The notes below the pieces were generated by a model. The model worked only from the letters and a program-made list of their open reading frames with translations, ran no database searches and was not told the origin of the DNA. This document shows, piece after piece, positions 1-8,247 of a stretch of 33,389 bases of DNA. Numbering within the stretch: the first letter of the stretch is position 1; each line of letters begins with the position of its first letter. A program made the translations under genes and the position numbers. The DNA comes from an uncultured Bacteroidota bacterium. Its GTDB lineage: Bacteria > Bacteroidota > Bacteroidia > Bacteroidales > CG2-30-32-10. Location: NCBI GenBank assembly GCA_903847905.1, contig CAINEZ010000176.1, positions 1 through 33,389 on the forward strand, in the 5' to 3' direction.

Positions 1-2158
1 ATTTTTTTATCACGTTTTGCTGTTTTACAAGTTGAATTATTTCGTCAAAATGTTTTTCTTTAATGACAATATCCATATTTTTTATTTTATCATCATTTTG
101 GGAATTTTCAATTAGCTCACGTATTGCAAGCATAGAAGCCTTTCTGCATATAAATTCGATGTCGGCACCTGTAAGGCTTTCGGTTTCCTTAGCAAGTTTT
201 TTAAGATTGATTTTTTTATCTAATGACTTTTTTCTGGTATGAATCTCAAATATTTTTTCTCTTGTATTTTCATCAGGAGATGGCAATTCGAACATCAGGT
301 CAAACCTTCCACTTCTTAACAAAGCCGTATCAATCAAATCAATTCTGTTCGTCGCTGCCAAGACCATAACTCCTTTCATATCTTCAATACCATCCATTTC
401 TGTGAGAAATTGACTGATAACCCTTTCCGTAACATTCGATCCGGAAGTATCTCCGCTTCTGCGCGGAACAACACTGTCGATCTCATCTAAGAAAAGAATG
501 GTAGGCGCCGCCTGTCTTGCTTTTGAAAACAATTCTCTGACACCTTTCTCTGATTCCCCAATATATTTACTCATGATTTGAGGGCCTTTAACCGAGATAA
601 AATTCACTCCGCTTTCATGCGCAATTGCTTTAGCTAAATACGTTTTCCCCGTTCCCGGTTTTCCATAAAGAATAATTCCCTTCGGTGGATTTGTATTTGC
701 CTTTTCAAAAATATCTGCATATTTCAAAGGCCATTCTACAGCTTCTTTCAAAGCTTCTTTGATTTCATCCAAGCCTCCTACATCTTCCCATTTAACATCG
801 GGGACTTCCACGAAAACTTCACGAATCGCAGAGGGCTCCACTTCTTTCATGGCATCATAAAAATTATTCATGGTAACTTCAAGTTCCATCAATAATTCAT
901 AAGGGATCTCTGCCATTTCAAAATCAATTTTCGGCAATATCTTTCTTAGTGCAGTCATAGCAGCTTCCCTTGCCAACGCTTCCAGATCGGCGCCCACAAA
1001 GCCATGTGTAATTTCAGATAGTCTTTCGAGGCTGACATCTTGCGCTAACGGAATTCCACGTGTGTGTATTTGCAGGATTTCCAGCCGGCCTTTTTTATCG
1101 GGGATAGTAACTGCTATTTCCCTGTCAAACCGTCCCGGCCTCCTGAGAGCAGGATCAATCGTATTGGGAATGTTAGTCGCCCCGATTACAATTACCTTTC
1201 CTCTTGATTCCAATCCATCCATTAATGCTAAAAGTTGCGCTACAACACGTTTTTCAACTTGTTTCTCCCCTCCCATATCTTCCCTTTTAGGAGCAATGGC
1301 ATCAATTTCATCAATAAAAATAATGGAGGGCGCATGTGCCTGGGCTTCCATAAAAACTTTCCGTAAACGCTCTTCGCTTTCGCCATAAAACTTACCCATG
1401 ATTTCGGGACCGGAAATGTGAATGAAATAAGCATCTGTTTCGTTGGCGACAGCCCTTACGATAAGGGTTTTCCCTGTTCCCGGAGGTCCATAAAAAAACA
1501 CTCCTTTTGGAGGGGTGATACCCAAACGCTCAAATACTTCGGGGTATTTTAAAGGAAGCTCGATCATTTCTCTTATGCGCTGCACCTGCATGGCAAGCCC
1601 TCCGATATCTTCATAAGATACTTTCGCCGAACGTTTTTCCGCCTGCTTTGATATATCTAGTTGGATATCGGTATTGGGTTGAATAAGCACAACTCCCGAA
1701 GGAATAGTTTCTGTAACGGTATAATCTATGGATCGCGATCCAAAAAGGCTGGCTCTTACTTTATCACTCTCCGATACCGGTAATCCTGCAATCAATGACC
1801 CGATATATTTTGCATCATTTGCCTTGTACAATGAACCCGAAGAAGTATTTGGTTTAAGCCTGATTTTTTTTGCTTCTTTATAGTCCGTTTGGGTGATTTT
1901 TATTTTTTCATCAATACCAGCCTGTGCATTTTCTCTCGTTATTCCATCTATCTGTATAATTCCTTTTCCTCTGTCATCAGGATAACAGGGCATTACTTTT
2001 ACGGGAGTTTTGCGCTTACCTTCAATAACACCAATATCCCCAGGCTCAAATCCTGCGGTCTTCATATCTTTTGGATCAATTCTGGCAATTGCTCTGCCTA
2101 CATCTTTAACCAATGCTTCTTTTACTTTTAAAGTGATAATATCTTGAGATGATGCCAT
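1..2158 (-). CDS. Cdc48/VAT-type AAA+ ATPase, two AAA modules (3' end beyond left edge)
   Basis: The reading frame runs leftwards from the ATG at 2158-2156 ([16 protein letters not shown]) for 719 codons without a stop and leaves the window, so the C-terminus is missing. An N-terminal Cdc48-N double-psi barrel-like part (about residues 1-180) is followed by two AAA modules. The first has Walker A GPPGTGKT near residue 224 and Walker [10 protein letters not shown]. The second has GKPGTGKT near residue 499 (a Lys in place of the usual first Pro) and ILFLDEIDS. Both show the arginine-finger pattern RRPGRFD or RSGRFD. Family members are hexameric unfoldases/segregases of about 720-760 residues, so little is lost. 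It is the last visible gene of the gas-vesicle operon, 78 bases after the ArsA-type gene. Its role there is inferred to be remodelling or extracting gas-vesicle proteins; the family call is firm, the role is not. Confidence 0.93.
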   Translation of the reverse strand, partial: MASSQDIITLKVKEALVKDVGRAIARIDPKDMKTAGFEPGDIGVIEGKRKTPVKVMPCYPDDRGKGIIQIDGITRENAQAGIDEKIKITQTDYKEAKKIRLKPNTSSGSLYKANDAKYIGSLIAGLPVSESDKVRASLFGSRSIDYTVTETIPSGVVLIQPNTDIQLDISKQAEKRSAKVSYEDIGGLAMQVQRIREMIELPLKYPEVFERLGITPPKGVFFYGPPGTGKTLIVRAVANETDAYFIHISGPEIMGKFYGESEERLRKVFMEAQAHAPSIIFIDEIDAIAPKREDMGGEKQVEKRVVAQLLALMDGLESRGKVIVIGATNIPNTIDPALRRPGRFDREIAVTIPDKKGRLEILQIHTRGIPLAQDVSLERLSEITHGFVGADLEALAREAAMTALRKILPKIDFEMAEIPYELLMELEVTMNNFYDAMKEVEPSAIREVFVEVPDVKWEDVGGLDEIKEALKEAVEWPLKYADIFEKANTNPPKGIILYGKPGTGKTYLAKAIAHESGVNFISVKGPQIMSKYIGESEKGVRELFSKARQAAPTILFLDEIDSVVPRRSGDTSGSNVTERVISQFLTEMDGIEDMKGVMVLAATNRIDLIDTALLRSGRFDLMFELPSPDENTREKIFEIHTRKKSLDKKINLKKLAKETESLTGADIEFICRKASMLAIRELIENSQNDDKIKNMDIVIKEKHFDEIIQLVKQQNVIKK

Positions 2159-2236
2159 TTTATTGATAATTTAAATATGTGTTAGTAATATATGTATTAA
2201 TATTCCTTATGCGGCAGGCTAATTCTTCCGTTATTA

Positions 2237-3220
2237 TTATATTATCATGTTAGCCATCATCATTCTATTTCCTTTTTCATCGGCCAGCATATTGGCGAAA
2301 AGAAGTATTCTTAGTTGATTCAGCTTTTCAATTCCTGTGATTTCTGATGGGAACAAAGGAATAACAACCCTATTCAAATCGTTATAATAGCTTCCGATCT
2401 GCTCCATATATTTCAATTGCGACTTTTTTTTCTCTTTGCAAAAAGAACATCCTTCCGATTCAATTACATTATTCACGATCATTTGCCGTACTTTAACATT
2501 ATATGTATTCAGGGCAGAAATCAGCCGTTTTGTTTCCAGAATTGCCATCGATTCAGGGATACACACCGGAATAAATTCACTTCTCGCGCTATCGCAAAGC
2601 AACCTTTCTATTTTTTTTACAGTCTTTTTCAGGTTTAGGAGCAATGTATCCATGTCGTCTTGTTGAGAACTACCGGAAAAACGAGAGATCATATATCGAT
2701 ATTTCCATCTCATTTTTACTATAACTTTAATCAGTTGATCCAAAAGTTTCGGAGAAGATATCAGTCTTAATGCATGACCAGTAGGCGCGGTATCTACAAC
2801 ATATTTTTTGAACATTCCTTTTTCGATATAAGAAATGATCTTGATAAAACTCATAATCTCGTCAATACAAGGTATTGATAAATCTAACAAAATATCAATG
2901 TCTTCGTCATCGAGATTAGTCGAAGTATCTAAAAAGGATTTTATTTCTTTATCATGCTCCTCTTTAAATTCCCGAAATGCTTCATCGGCAATAATTTCAA
3001 TGGCGGAGAGGTTTTCCACTCCTTGTATCGGTTGAATCCTATTTCCAATTTTTTGCTCCAGACAATCCGAGATGGAATGCGCCGGATCTGTGGAAATAAT
3101 CAGGGTTTTGCTGGCTTTTGACAATTCAATACCTGCGGCTATAGCACAACTCGTTTTCCCCACACCACCTTTTCCGCCAAACAGAATAAGTTCTTTGTTC
3201 GCTAAACCCGACAGAGCCAT
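2237..3220 (-). CDS. ArsA/Get3-family ATPase of the gas-vesicle operon
   Basis: A 327-residue protein with the deviant P-loop GGKGGVGKT (residues 15-23), switch I DPAHS (45-49) and switch II DTAPTGH, all diagnostic of the ArsA/Get3 class of SIMIBI ATPases. A C-terminal CSFCKEKKKSQ holds a CxxC like the zinc-binding pair at the Get3 dimer interface. The length suits a single-domain, dimer-forming member rather than the two-domain arsenite-pump ATPase. No arsenic genes lie nearby; the gene starts 4 bases after the Hsp20-type gene inside the gas-vesicle operon. Get3 carries hydrophobic tail-anchored proteins, so a plausible but unproven role is chaperoning hydrophobic GvpA/GvpJ subunits before assembly. 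The start at 3220 gives the P-loop its usual position close to the N-terminus; no Shine-Dalgarno sequence is seen. Confidence 0.9.
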   Translation of the reverse strand: MALSGLANKELILFGGKGGVGKTSCAIAAGIELSKASKTLIISTDPAHSISDCLEQKIGNRIQPIQGVENLSAIEIIADEAFREFKEEHDKEIKSFLDTSTNLDDEDIDILLDLSIPCIDEIMSFIKIISYIEKGMFKKYVVDTAPTGHALRLISSPKLLDQLIKVIVKMRWKYRYMISRFSGSSQQDDMDTLLLNLKKTVKKIERLLCDSARSEFIPVCIPESMAILETKRLISALNTYNVKVRQMIVNNVIESEGCSFCKEKKKSQLKYMEQIGSYYNDLNRVVIPLFPSEITGIEKLNQLRILLFANMLADEKGNRMMMANMII

Positions 3221-3224
3221 TTTT

Positions 3225-3740
3225 TTATTTTTTTATCCTGATTTCAAGGATTCCGTTGTTATATTTAAATTCCATTTTTTCTTTTTCTACTTTTAATGGA
3301 AGTAACTGCTCCTTGTGATATTTCCTGGTTTTACTTTCGGCTGAAATATCAAGAATGTCTTCATGAAGATCAATCTTTATATCGTTTTCCTCTATACCGG
3401 GCATTTCTGCAATAATTACCAGTTCTTCTTTTTCATCAAAGATATCGGTCATTGGTTCGCGTTCTTCTTCGACTTTTGGCCCTTCAGGAGTTTTCCTGAT
3501 ATTACCGAAAGTCTCTACTGTAGGCTTTCCCCCAACTGCCGATTTGATCGTGAAGCCATAAACCCCTTTCATCCCTTTTTTAAGATGATCCAAATTGATC
3601 TCACCTTCTTTATTGATTGCGCCCCCTTCATTTTGAAGTTTTCCGGCGAGGTCAACTAATTTTTCAATGCCTTTAAATAACCCACCTAGTCCAAAAACAT
3701 CAAGATCCGATTCTTCTTTTTTATTTTTATCATTTTCCAT
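3225..3740 (-). CDS. gvpH: Hsp20/GvpH-type small heat-shock protein
   Basis: A 171-residue protein. The C-terminal half (about residues 95-171) is an alpha-crystallin-like domain: an acidic start (MTDIFDEKEELVIIAEMPGI), the pattern IKIDLHEDILDISAES, and a closing NGILEIRIKK. The N-terminal part (DVFGLGGLFKGIEKLVDLAGKL and a segment around GVYGFTIKSAVGG) resembles the leader found in gas-vesicle GvpH proteins rather than in ordinary Hsp20. Two residues suggest caution: the usual A-x-x-x-n-GvL motif appears as YNNGILEI, and there is no IxI tail. It lies between gvpJ-like and ArsA-type genes with short spacing, so it is probably cotranscribed. GvpH-family proteins are thought to interact with GvpA and other assembly factors. 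The gvpH symbol rests on context plus the leader. Confidence 0.82.
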   Translation of the reverse strand: MENDKNKKEESDLDVFGLGGLFKGIEKLVDLAGKLQNEGGAINKEGEINLDHLKKGMKGVYGFTIKSAVGGKPTVETFGNIRKTPEGPKVEEEREPMTDIFDEKEELVIIAEMPGIEENDIKIDLHEDILDISAESKTRKYHKEQLLPLKVEKEKMEFKYNNGILEIRIKK

Positions 3741-3780
3741 TTTGTATTGTTTTTTATTTGTTAATACTAATTTTATTCGC

Positions 3781-4086
3781 TTATTTTTTTGTTTTTAAAG
3801 GTGCTTCCAGTTTTTCCAGACGCTCCAACAATTTATCCTGTTGTTGTTTAAATTCAGCTTCCTGTGCTTTTGAAGATATGAATGTGTCGTCCTGCCACCA
3901 ATTTATCCCCATCTCCATAGCTTTGTCCACAGAAGCTACTAACAATCGGATTTTAATAGTCAACAGATCAATATCTGCAATTTGTATTTTAATATCTCCG
4001 GCAATTACAATACCTTTATCGAGAACCCTTTCCAGAATATCGGCTAGATTGGTCGCATTTACTCCATGAACAATTTGTTCTGACAT
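3781..4086 (-). CDS. gvpJ: Gas vesicle minor structural protein, GvpJ/GvpM type (GvpA family)
   Basis: The GvpA-fold signature is clear: LADILERVLDKGIVIAGDIKIQIADIDLLTIKIRLLVASVDKAMEMG. The following INWWQDDTFISS is typical of the GvpJ/M branch and absent from GvpA. The C-terminal 35 residues are charged, probably helical, with EAEFKQQQDKLLERLEKLEA. I place the start at the ATG at 4086-4084 (MSEQIVHGV, 101 residues) because a GGAGG Shine-Dalgarno sequence (4094-4098) sits 7 bases upstream. A longer reading from 4158 adds 24 residues that show no family resemblance. GvpJ-type proteins occur in small numbers at the vesicle tips or nucleation site. It follows a 190-bp intergenic stretch with palindromic repeats and precedes the Hsp20-type gene by 40 bases. 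Confidence 0.9.
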   Translation of the reverse strand: MSEQIVHGVNATNLADILERVLDKGIVIAGDIKIQIADIDLLTIKIRLLVASVDKAMEMGINWWQDDTFISSKAQEAEFKQQQDKLLERLEKLEAPLKTKK

Positions 4087-4276
4087 TATATATCCTCCAT
4101 CTTTATATTTAACTTCAACATTTGCTTCGCTGTCATTAGTTGCATAGTCATTCGTCAATATCTATTAATATCAATGAACCTGCCTGCCGGTAGGCAAGTT
4201 TCCTAATCCCACATATGCGGGATGAATATCTGTTTTTCTTTTCCTTTCGCTATTTTCCAATATCAATTAATATCTT
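4087..4276. repeat. Intergenic palindromic repeats (two types)
   Basis: This gap between the gvpV-like and gvpJ-like genes holds two short palindromes also found elsewhere in the window. The first, at 4177-4200, is centred on CCTGCCGGTAGG. The second, at 4206-4223 (ATCCCACATATGCGGGAT), is an 18-base palindrome with one mismatched pair. Relatives of the first are at about 14500, 27934 and 31448, and a relative of the second at 10512. They could act as a processing or attenuation structure in the operon mRNA, but their presence inside other genes points to a mobile repeat. Confidence 0.6.
4094..4098 (-). promoter_or_regulatory. Shine-Dalgarno GGAGG that decides the gvpJ-like start
   Basis: A perfect GGAGG on the minus strand with a 7-base spacer to the ATG at 4086. 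It supports the shorter GvpJ-like protein. Strong Shine-Dalgarno sequences are uncommon in Bacteroidota, and the sugar-nucleotide genes further right lack them. Confidence 0.6.
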
Positions 4277-4588
4277 TTAATAATCAATAGTTACAGTTTT
4301 CCATTCTTTTTTCCCGTCATCCTGATTATCTTGATTTTCTTCCGGCGAAGCACTGTTTTTCTTTCCTAACGAAGCAACATAAAATTCTTCGATCTCTTTC
4401 AATCGATTGTTGATAGGTTCCAGCCTTAACAGTAATTTTGCCTGTTCATTTTGTAATCTGGATCTTTCCTTTTCAAGCATATAAAGTTTAAGAAAATTAT
4501 GGTTTTGATTTTCGGAATCAGCGCTTGTTCTGATGCTCTGCACCGTTTTCAGGCTACGTAAGCCTTTCGATAAATTTGATTTTTGCAT
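4277..4588 (-). CDS. Small coiled-coil gas-vesicle protein, GvpV-like
   Basis: A 103-residue protein with three parts: a basic N-terminus (SKGLRSLKTVQSIRTSA, residues 7-23), a central helix (about 30-70) with heptad-like KERSRLQNEQAKLLLRLEPINNRLKEIEEF, and an acidic, Asn/Gln-rich tail. The order of a short R-x-L-x-T-x-x-S motif followed by EKxRLxxE...RLxxI resembles the small cyanobacterial GvpV protein, as I recall that family, and its place next to gvpN fits. GvpV has no well-defined function; it is treated as an accessory assembly protein. The resemblance is short and low in complexity, so the family name is tentative, but the gene is very likely real: it fills the gap between two sure gvp genes on the same strand. 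The start at 4588 has only a weak AAGAAAAG ahead of it. Confidence 0.6.
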   Translation of the reverse strand: MQKSNLSKGLRSLKTVQSIRTSADSENQNHNFLKLYMLEKERSRLQNEQAKLLLRLEPINNRLKEIEEFYVASLGKKNSASPEENQDNQDDGKKEWKTVTIDY

Positions 4589-4634
4589 AATACTTTTCTT
4601 GCATTAATTATTATTAAGAATCGTTGGTACAAAA

Positions 4635-5555
4635 TCAGGAATATTGCATAATCAATTCCTGAACAATTACTCTTACTCTTTCCTGGTTGGTTTTTGAACC
4701 AATCCGGCTTGTTTCAGAGGTCAGAATATCCTGGCATATCTTCATGAACATTTCTTTGGATTCCGAAGATGTTGTTTCTAATGTACGCAATGTTTTTGCG
4801 ATCATTATGGATCCCCGTATTGTCGGATCAAATTCGGTTTTTCCTGATTCACGCAGCCCTCTTACAATTTTTACAATTTTTTCAGCTTCTTCAAACGGAA
4901 GTCCCGATTTAGCTATTGTAATTTGTAATTCCGTATCATAGTCAAAATGATCGAGGTCCATTGTCACCATCCTGTCGCGTAAGGCATCCTGTGTTCTGTT
5001 GACCCCTGCATATTCTTCAGGATTTGAAGTAAAAATGGCGCAAAAATCAGGATGAACCTTTAGATAACTATTTTCTCCCTTCGTTGATGCCGTGCTCATC
5101 ATGCGTTCCTGAAGAATGGGGAGCAAAATATTATTTGCTTCCGGACGAGAACGGGTAAATTCATCATATATAAGCGTGAAGCCGTGTTTTACGGCTAAGG
5201 TCAACCGGTTATTGACCCATTCTTTGGTCATATCTTCCTCATATTTGTGAACTGAATGGATAAACCGGTCATCTAATTTTTTGAATTTATATCCGCTTTC
5301 ACCACCTATCAGGTCGGAAGTTTTAAATTCGGCATCACCATGAATAATAACAACAGGCCTTCCAATTTTACCTGCCAAATGCATAGCCACTGTTGTCTTG
5401 CCCGTTCCTGACGGTCCCCTGAAATGAACAGGAAACCCTGCTTTCAAATAAGTTTTTGCACGATCAGTAATATCTTTAATATAATCTGTCTCGACAAAAT
5501 TATACATCGGTGTAGGTTCAAGCACTGTATTGACTTCCTGACTCATTGATTTCAT
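4635..5555 (-). CDS. gvpN: GvpN, MoxR-like AAA+ ATPase of gas vesicle assembly
   Basis: A 306-residue AAA+ protein. It has Walker A GPSGTGKTT (residues 47-55), a Walker B-like LIYDEFTRSRPEANN, and sensor-1 AIFTSNPEEYAG. The strings HFRGPSGTGKT, VVIIHGDAEF and GVNRTQDALRDRM are characteristic of GvpN. The start at 5555 (MKSMSQEV) is supported by AAAGGA at 5563-5568 with a 7-base spacer; a second ATG at 5546 is possible. GvpN is needed for gas vesicles to reach full size, probably through ATP-driven action on growing vesicles. It is 33 bases downstream of the zinc-finger gene and 46 bases upstream of the GvpV-like gene, within one operon. This is the most secure gas-vesicle marker here beside GvpA. 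Confidence 0.95.
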   Translation of the reverse strand: MKSMSQEVNTVLEPTPMYNFVETDYIKDITDRAKTYLKAGFPVHFRGPSGTGKTTVAMHLAGKIGRPVVIIHGDAEFKTSDLIGGESGYKFKKLDDRFIHSVHKYEEDMTKEWVNNRLTLAVKHGFTLIYDEFTRSRPEANNILLPILQERMMSTASTKGENSYLKVHPDFCAIFTSNPEEYAGVNRTQDALRDRMVTMDLDHFDYDTELQITIAKSGLPFEEAEKIVKIVRGLRESGKTEFDPTIRGSIMIAKTLRTLETTSSESKEMFMKICQDILTSETSRIGSKTNQERVRVIVQELIMQYS

Positions 5556-5587
5556 TAATTAGTCCTTTCGTTTATAAGATTTATAAT

Positions 5588-5899
5588 TTAACAATACCCT
5601 TTTCCTTTGCATTTGGTGCAGGGTAATCCATCACCTGAACGTCCCGTTGCAGAGCAGGCGGGACAAATTTTATTACCAACGGAAAGGGTTCTTCCTTTTC
5701 CTCCGCATACAATACATGGAACCCTTGCGCCCAATGGATTTATCCCCGTGCCGGAACAGAAAATACATTTCCGTCCCGGTTCTTCAACTTCTACCACACC
5801 TGTTCCTTTGCATACCAGACAGAATGATGACTTAGCAAGTAATTCAAAGCAATCTTTTCCTGTCCCTTTACAGTATGCGCATTTGATTTTTGTTCCCAT
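5588..5899 (-). CDS. DnaJ-type CxxCxGxG zinc-finger protein, six motifs
   Basis: A 103-residue protein made almost wholly of CxxC motifs: Cys 7/10, 27/30, 45/48, 62/65, 79/82 and 94/97, most followed by GTG or GKG as in the cysteine-rich domain of DnaJ/Hsp40. DnaJ has four such motifs binding two zinc ions; six would allow three sites. No J domain and no substrate-binding C-terminal domain are present. The ATG at 5899 is only 2 bases after the stop of the coiled-coil/winged-helix gene, which implies translational coupling. The fold call is firm. The role is unknown: a small zinc chaperone or thiol protein for gas-vesicle assembly is the natural inference from its position between that gene and gvpN. 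Confidence 0.85.
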   Translation of the reverse strand: MGTKIKCAYCKGTGKDCFELLAKSSFCLVCKGTGVVEVEEPGRKCIFCSGTGINPLGARVPCIVCGGKGRTLSVGNKICPACSATGRSGDGLPCTKCKGKGYC

Positions 5900-5901
5900 T
5901 A

Positions 5902-7122
5902 TTACCAGATGGATTTACGTTTGGATTTTGGGTAATAGGCGTTTTCAAGTTTTAGTATTCTTCCTTCATCCAATAACTTTTTAGCTACATAGCCTAATCT
6001 CATGCGACTTTCGCCAAGTGGTTTTTCCATTTCAGATATACTTACTCCTTTTTTATGTGTATTGACATAATTCAGAACTTTTGCCTCTAATGTCTTTTCA
6101 TCTTCTGAATCATCATTTTTTGTTTCCTTTTTCACCGGACTTTCTTCCCGCACTTCTTCCTTAACAACTTTCTTCACTTCCTCCTTAACAACTTTCTGTT
6201 CTACTATTGGTTTCTGAATTTTCAGCATTTGTTCTTTTCCTGTCGAAAAAGCTCCAAGTTTTTGTTTTAGCTTTGCAATGCTATCAAATTCCGCAGCTGC
6301 TTGTGTCCTGTCAGTATAAGAGTCATTCAGAAGCGTGGAAACAAACTGTTGAATTTCATTAATTTTATTTTGGATTCCTTCAGACATAGCATTGAATTCA
6401 TCAAGTCTTTTTGCGTCATTTTTAGAGAGATCTTTTCTCAGAGTTGAGGCCATTTTTTCATTTTCCCTGCTGATTTCAGATAATCTTTTTTGAAACTTTT
6501 TCAGCATGGTATTGGTATATTCAACCCTGTCCGTGAGATTTGACGACAATTCATTTCTCAACTTGGCCGACATCTGCACATGCTCATTGTCATATTTTTT
6601 AAGCAATTCATTGGTATCTGCAAAAATATTTTTCACTTCATCTTCGATATGCAGAATATCTTTCTGAATAGCCTTCATCATCTTATCAAATTCCTTTAAC
6701 CTGTTCTTATCCCAATGCAATCTGTTTGTTTCTTCCTTTGCAAATTTCCCTTTTAGTTCATCAGCCATCTGACCACGGGTAACAGAAAAATCGTTAAGCA
6801 TATTAGCCACCGAAGTTTGGATGTCTTCAACTTCTTGTTGGATTTTAGCTATATTATTTTTAATGTTTACCATTAAATTTTCGCGAATGTCTGTCATTAA
6901 TTTTCCGAGTTCATTCAGCCGGTTCTTTTTCCCTTTGGCAAGGTTTGATCTCAATGCAGAGGCCATTTCCATTTGGTCTTTTCTAAAACTCTCCAGGGTT
7001 GTTTGAACTTCTTTTACCAGTTCTTCGTTGTCTTTCAACCTCTGCTGATATTCGTTTGCTCTTTGTTTATAAGAAGCTAATATTTCTTCTTTTAAGTTTT
7101 TCATGTCATTTGTTAAGCTCAT
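5902..7122 (-). CDS. Repeat-bearing coiled-coil protein with C-terminal winged helix; possible GvpC-like outer-shell protein
   Basis: A 406-residue, highly charged helical protein. Residues 50-280 hold four to five imperfect repeats beginning M-A-x-x-L-R/K-x-x-L and followed by R-L...M/F...I: anchors at M53, M119, M184, M224 and a weaker A275, spaced 66, 65, 40 and 51. A Lys/Glu/Val linker (about 308-343) leads to a predicted winged-helix domain (about 345-400: AKVLNYVNTHKKGVSISEME, then LGYVAKKLLDEGRI and a wing ENAYYPKS). GvpC proteins also consist of amphipathic helical repeats that wrap the GvpA shell, so a GvpC-like role is plausible, but these repeats are not the cyanobacterial 33-residue ones and I do not claim homology. 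The winged helix is odd for a shell protein. The start is supported by AAGGAG at 7129-7134. Confidence 0.75.
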   Translation of the reverse strand: MSLTNDMKNLKEEILASYKQRANEYQQRLKDNEELVKEVQTTLESFRKDQMEMASALRSNLAKGKKNRLNELGKLMTDIRENLMVNIKNNIAKIQQEVEDIQTSVANMLNDFSVTRGQMADELKGKFAKEETNRLHWDKNRLKEFDKMMKAIQKDILHIEDEVKNIFADTNELLKKYDNEHVQMSAKLRNELSSNLTDRVEYTNTMLKKFQKRLSEISRENEKMASTLRKDLSKNDAKRLDEFNAMSEGIQNKINEIQQFVSTLLNDSYTDRTQAAAEFDSIAKLKQKLGAFSTGKEQMLKIQKPIVEQKVVKEEVKKVVKEEVREESPVKKETKNDDSEDEKTLEAKVLNYVNTHKKGVSISEMEKPLGESRMRLGYVAKKLLDEGRILKLENAYYPKSKRKSIW

Positions 7123-7219
7123 TTTTTTCTCCTTTTTTTAGGGTTTATATTTATTTTATTTTTATTTATTCGTTAATGTGAGTGATTATAATGGATACGT
7201 TGAATATTCTTTTCTTAAA

Positions 7220-7894
7220 CTATACTATTTCTTTTTCTTTCAATACGTTTTTTTTGACATTTTTAATGTCTTTGCAAAACACCTGAACACCTTTTTCAAG
7301 TAACATTTTGAAACTTTTGGTTATATTGTTATGAATCGTTTGAAAATCCAATAATTTCTTTTCGACAAGATCTTTTCTTTCTTTCTGCACTTGTAAAATA
7401 TGTTCCAGTTCCTGTTTAAATGTTTTAATTTTTTCTTTGCATTCTTTCGATTCGGTATCTTTTAAATCAAGAATACCTTTTCTTAAAAAGCGGGCCATTG
7501 CTTTTTGATCTTCGATATATTGACAAAATTGATTCTCTGCTTCTTTCTCTTTCTCATCCAACAAAAAGAAAATATCTTCCATCATCTTGTCATAATCGTT
7601 TTTACGCAGGGAACCATTCTTGGCCAGATTTTCACGTAATTCTGAATTTAAACATGTTCTTTCTTCTCTAAGGTCGTTCAGAGAATTTTGGAAATCTTTC
7701 AATAAAACATGTGAGGATTCGGTAACAGCTTCGGAGGTGGAAAAAATTGTTTCGATCTTTTGGATACGAGCTTCATAAGAAGTAATAAAATCTTCGATAA
7801 AATCATTAATGCTTGCTTGAGGCGTTTCTTTCATGTCAATTAAATTGTTTTTAAATTTTTCATTGAATTGAATAAAAAAATCTTGGTAAATCAT
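7220..7894 (-). CDS. Coiled-coil protein related to the downstream repeat protein (GvpC-like candidate)
   Basis: A 224-residue charged, helical protein directly after gvpA. Two segments carry the same motif as the 406-residue downstream protein: residues 82-108 (LNSELRENLAK...R...MMEDI) and 133-163 (MARFLRKGIL...KIKTFKQEL), 51 residues apart. The two genes therefore look like diverged paralogues. It has no winged helix, no signal peptide and no membrane segment. Its place between gvpA and the rest of the operon is where gvpC lies in cyanobacteria, which supports a shell-strengthening or assembly role by analogy. Function is not established. The start at 7894 has only AAGAAAG ahead of it; a later Met at residue 21 is the next choice. 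Confidence 0.7.
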   Translation of the reverse strand: MIYQDFFIQFNEKFKNNLIDMKETPQASINDFIEDFITSYEARIQKIETIFSTSEAVTESSHVLLKDFQNSLNDLREERTCLNSELRENLAKNGSLRKNDYDKMMEDIFFLLDEKEKEAENQFCQYIEDQKAMARFLRKGILDLKDTESKECKEKIKTFKQELEHILQVQKERKDLVEKKLLDFQTIHNNITKSFKMLLEKGVQVFCKDIKNVKKNVLKEKEIV

Positions 7895-7962
7895 GCTTTC
7901 TTATCGGAATAAAAAAGGATGGTTTAGCAAGAAAAGTTTTTAACTGTTCCGGTGCATTTTAA

Positions 7963-8169
7963 TTATGCAGCTTTTGCAGTTAAACCAATTGCTTCTGCAT
8001 ACTTCAGATAAGTTTCAACAGATGCAACTACTAATCTAGCTTCTATAGCAAGTAATTCGATACCTACTAATGAAACTCTAACCCATGCGTCAACCACAAC
8101 ACCTTTGTCAAGGATACGGTCGATTACTTCTACCAGGCTGGATGAGCCAATTGTCTTTTCTACTGACAT
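7963..8169 (-). CDS. gvpA: GvpA, main gas vesicle shell protein
   Basis: A 68-residue protein with the full GvpA core: [40 protein letters not shown] and [14 protein letters not shown]. The length and the [16 protein letters not shown] strand-turn-strand part are as in typical GvpA. It forms the hydrophobic-faced ribs of the gas-filled shell. A canonical AGGAG Shine-Dalgarno sequence (8178-8182) lies 8 bases upstream of the ATG, and a sigma-54 promoter match lies at 8248-8262. It is the first gene of the operon, as expected for the most abundant product. Confidence 0.97.
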   Translation of the reverse strand: MSVEKTIGSSSLVEVIDRILDKGVVVDAWVRVSLVGIELLAIEARLVVASVETYLKYAEAIGLTAKAA

Positions 8170-8177
8170 TTTTTAAT

Positions 8178-8182
8178 CTCCT
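8178..8182 (-). promoter_or_regulatory. Shine-Dalgarno AGGAG of gvpA
   Basis: AGGAG on the minus strand with an 8-base spacer before the gvpA ATG at 8169. It confirms the start and suits a highly translated shell gene. Confidence 0.65.
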
Positions 8183-8247
8183 ATTATTTGTTTATAATTT
8201 CCGTGCTTCTCATTGAGGGACGGATTACCTCTTGGATCGACGGGTTA

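Noticed and set aside
2237-3220. Arsenite pump ATPase
   Set aside because: It is a single-domain protein with Get3-like CxxC, and no arsenic resistance genes are nearby; the gas-vesicle setting explains it better.
4087-4158. Longer start for the GvpJ-like protein (24 extra residues)
   Set aside because: The extra residues do not look like the family, and the internal ATG has a GGAGG at good spacing.
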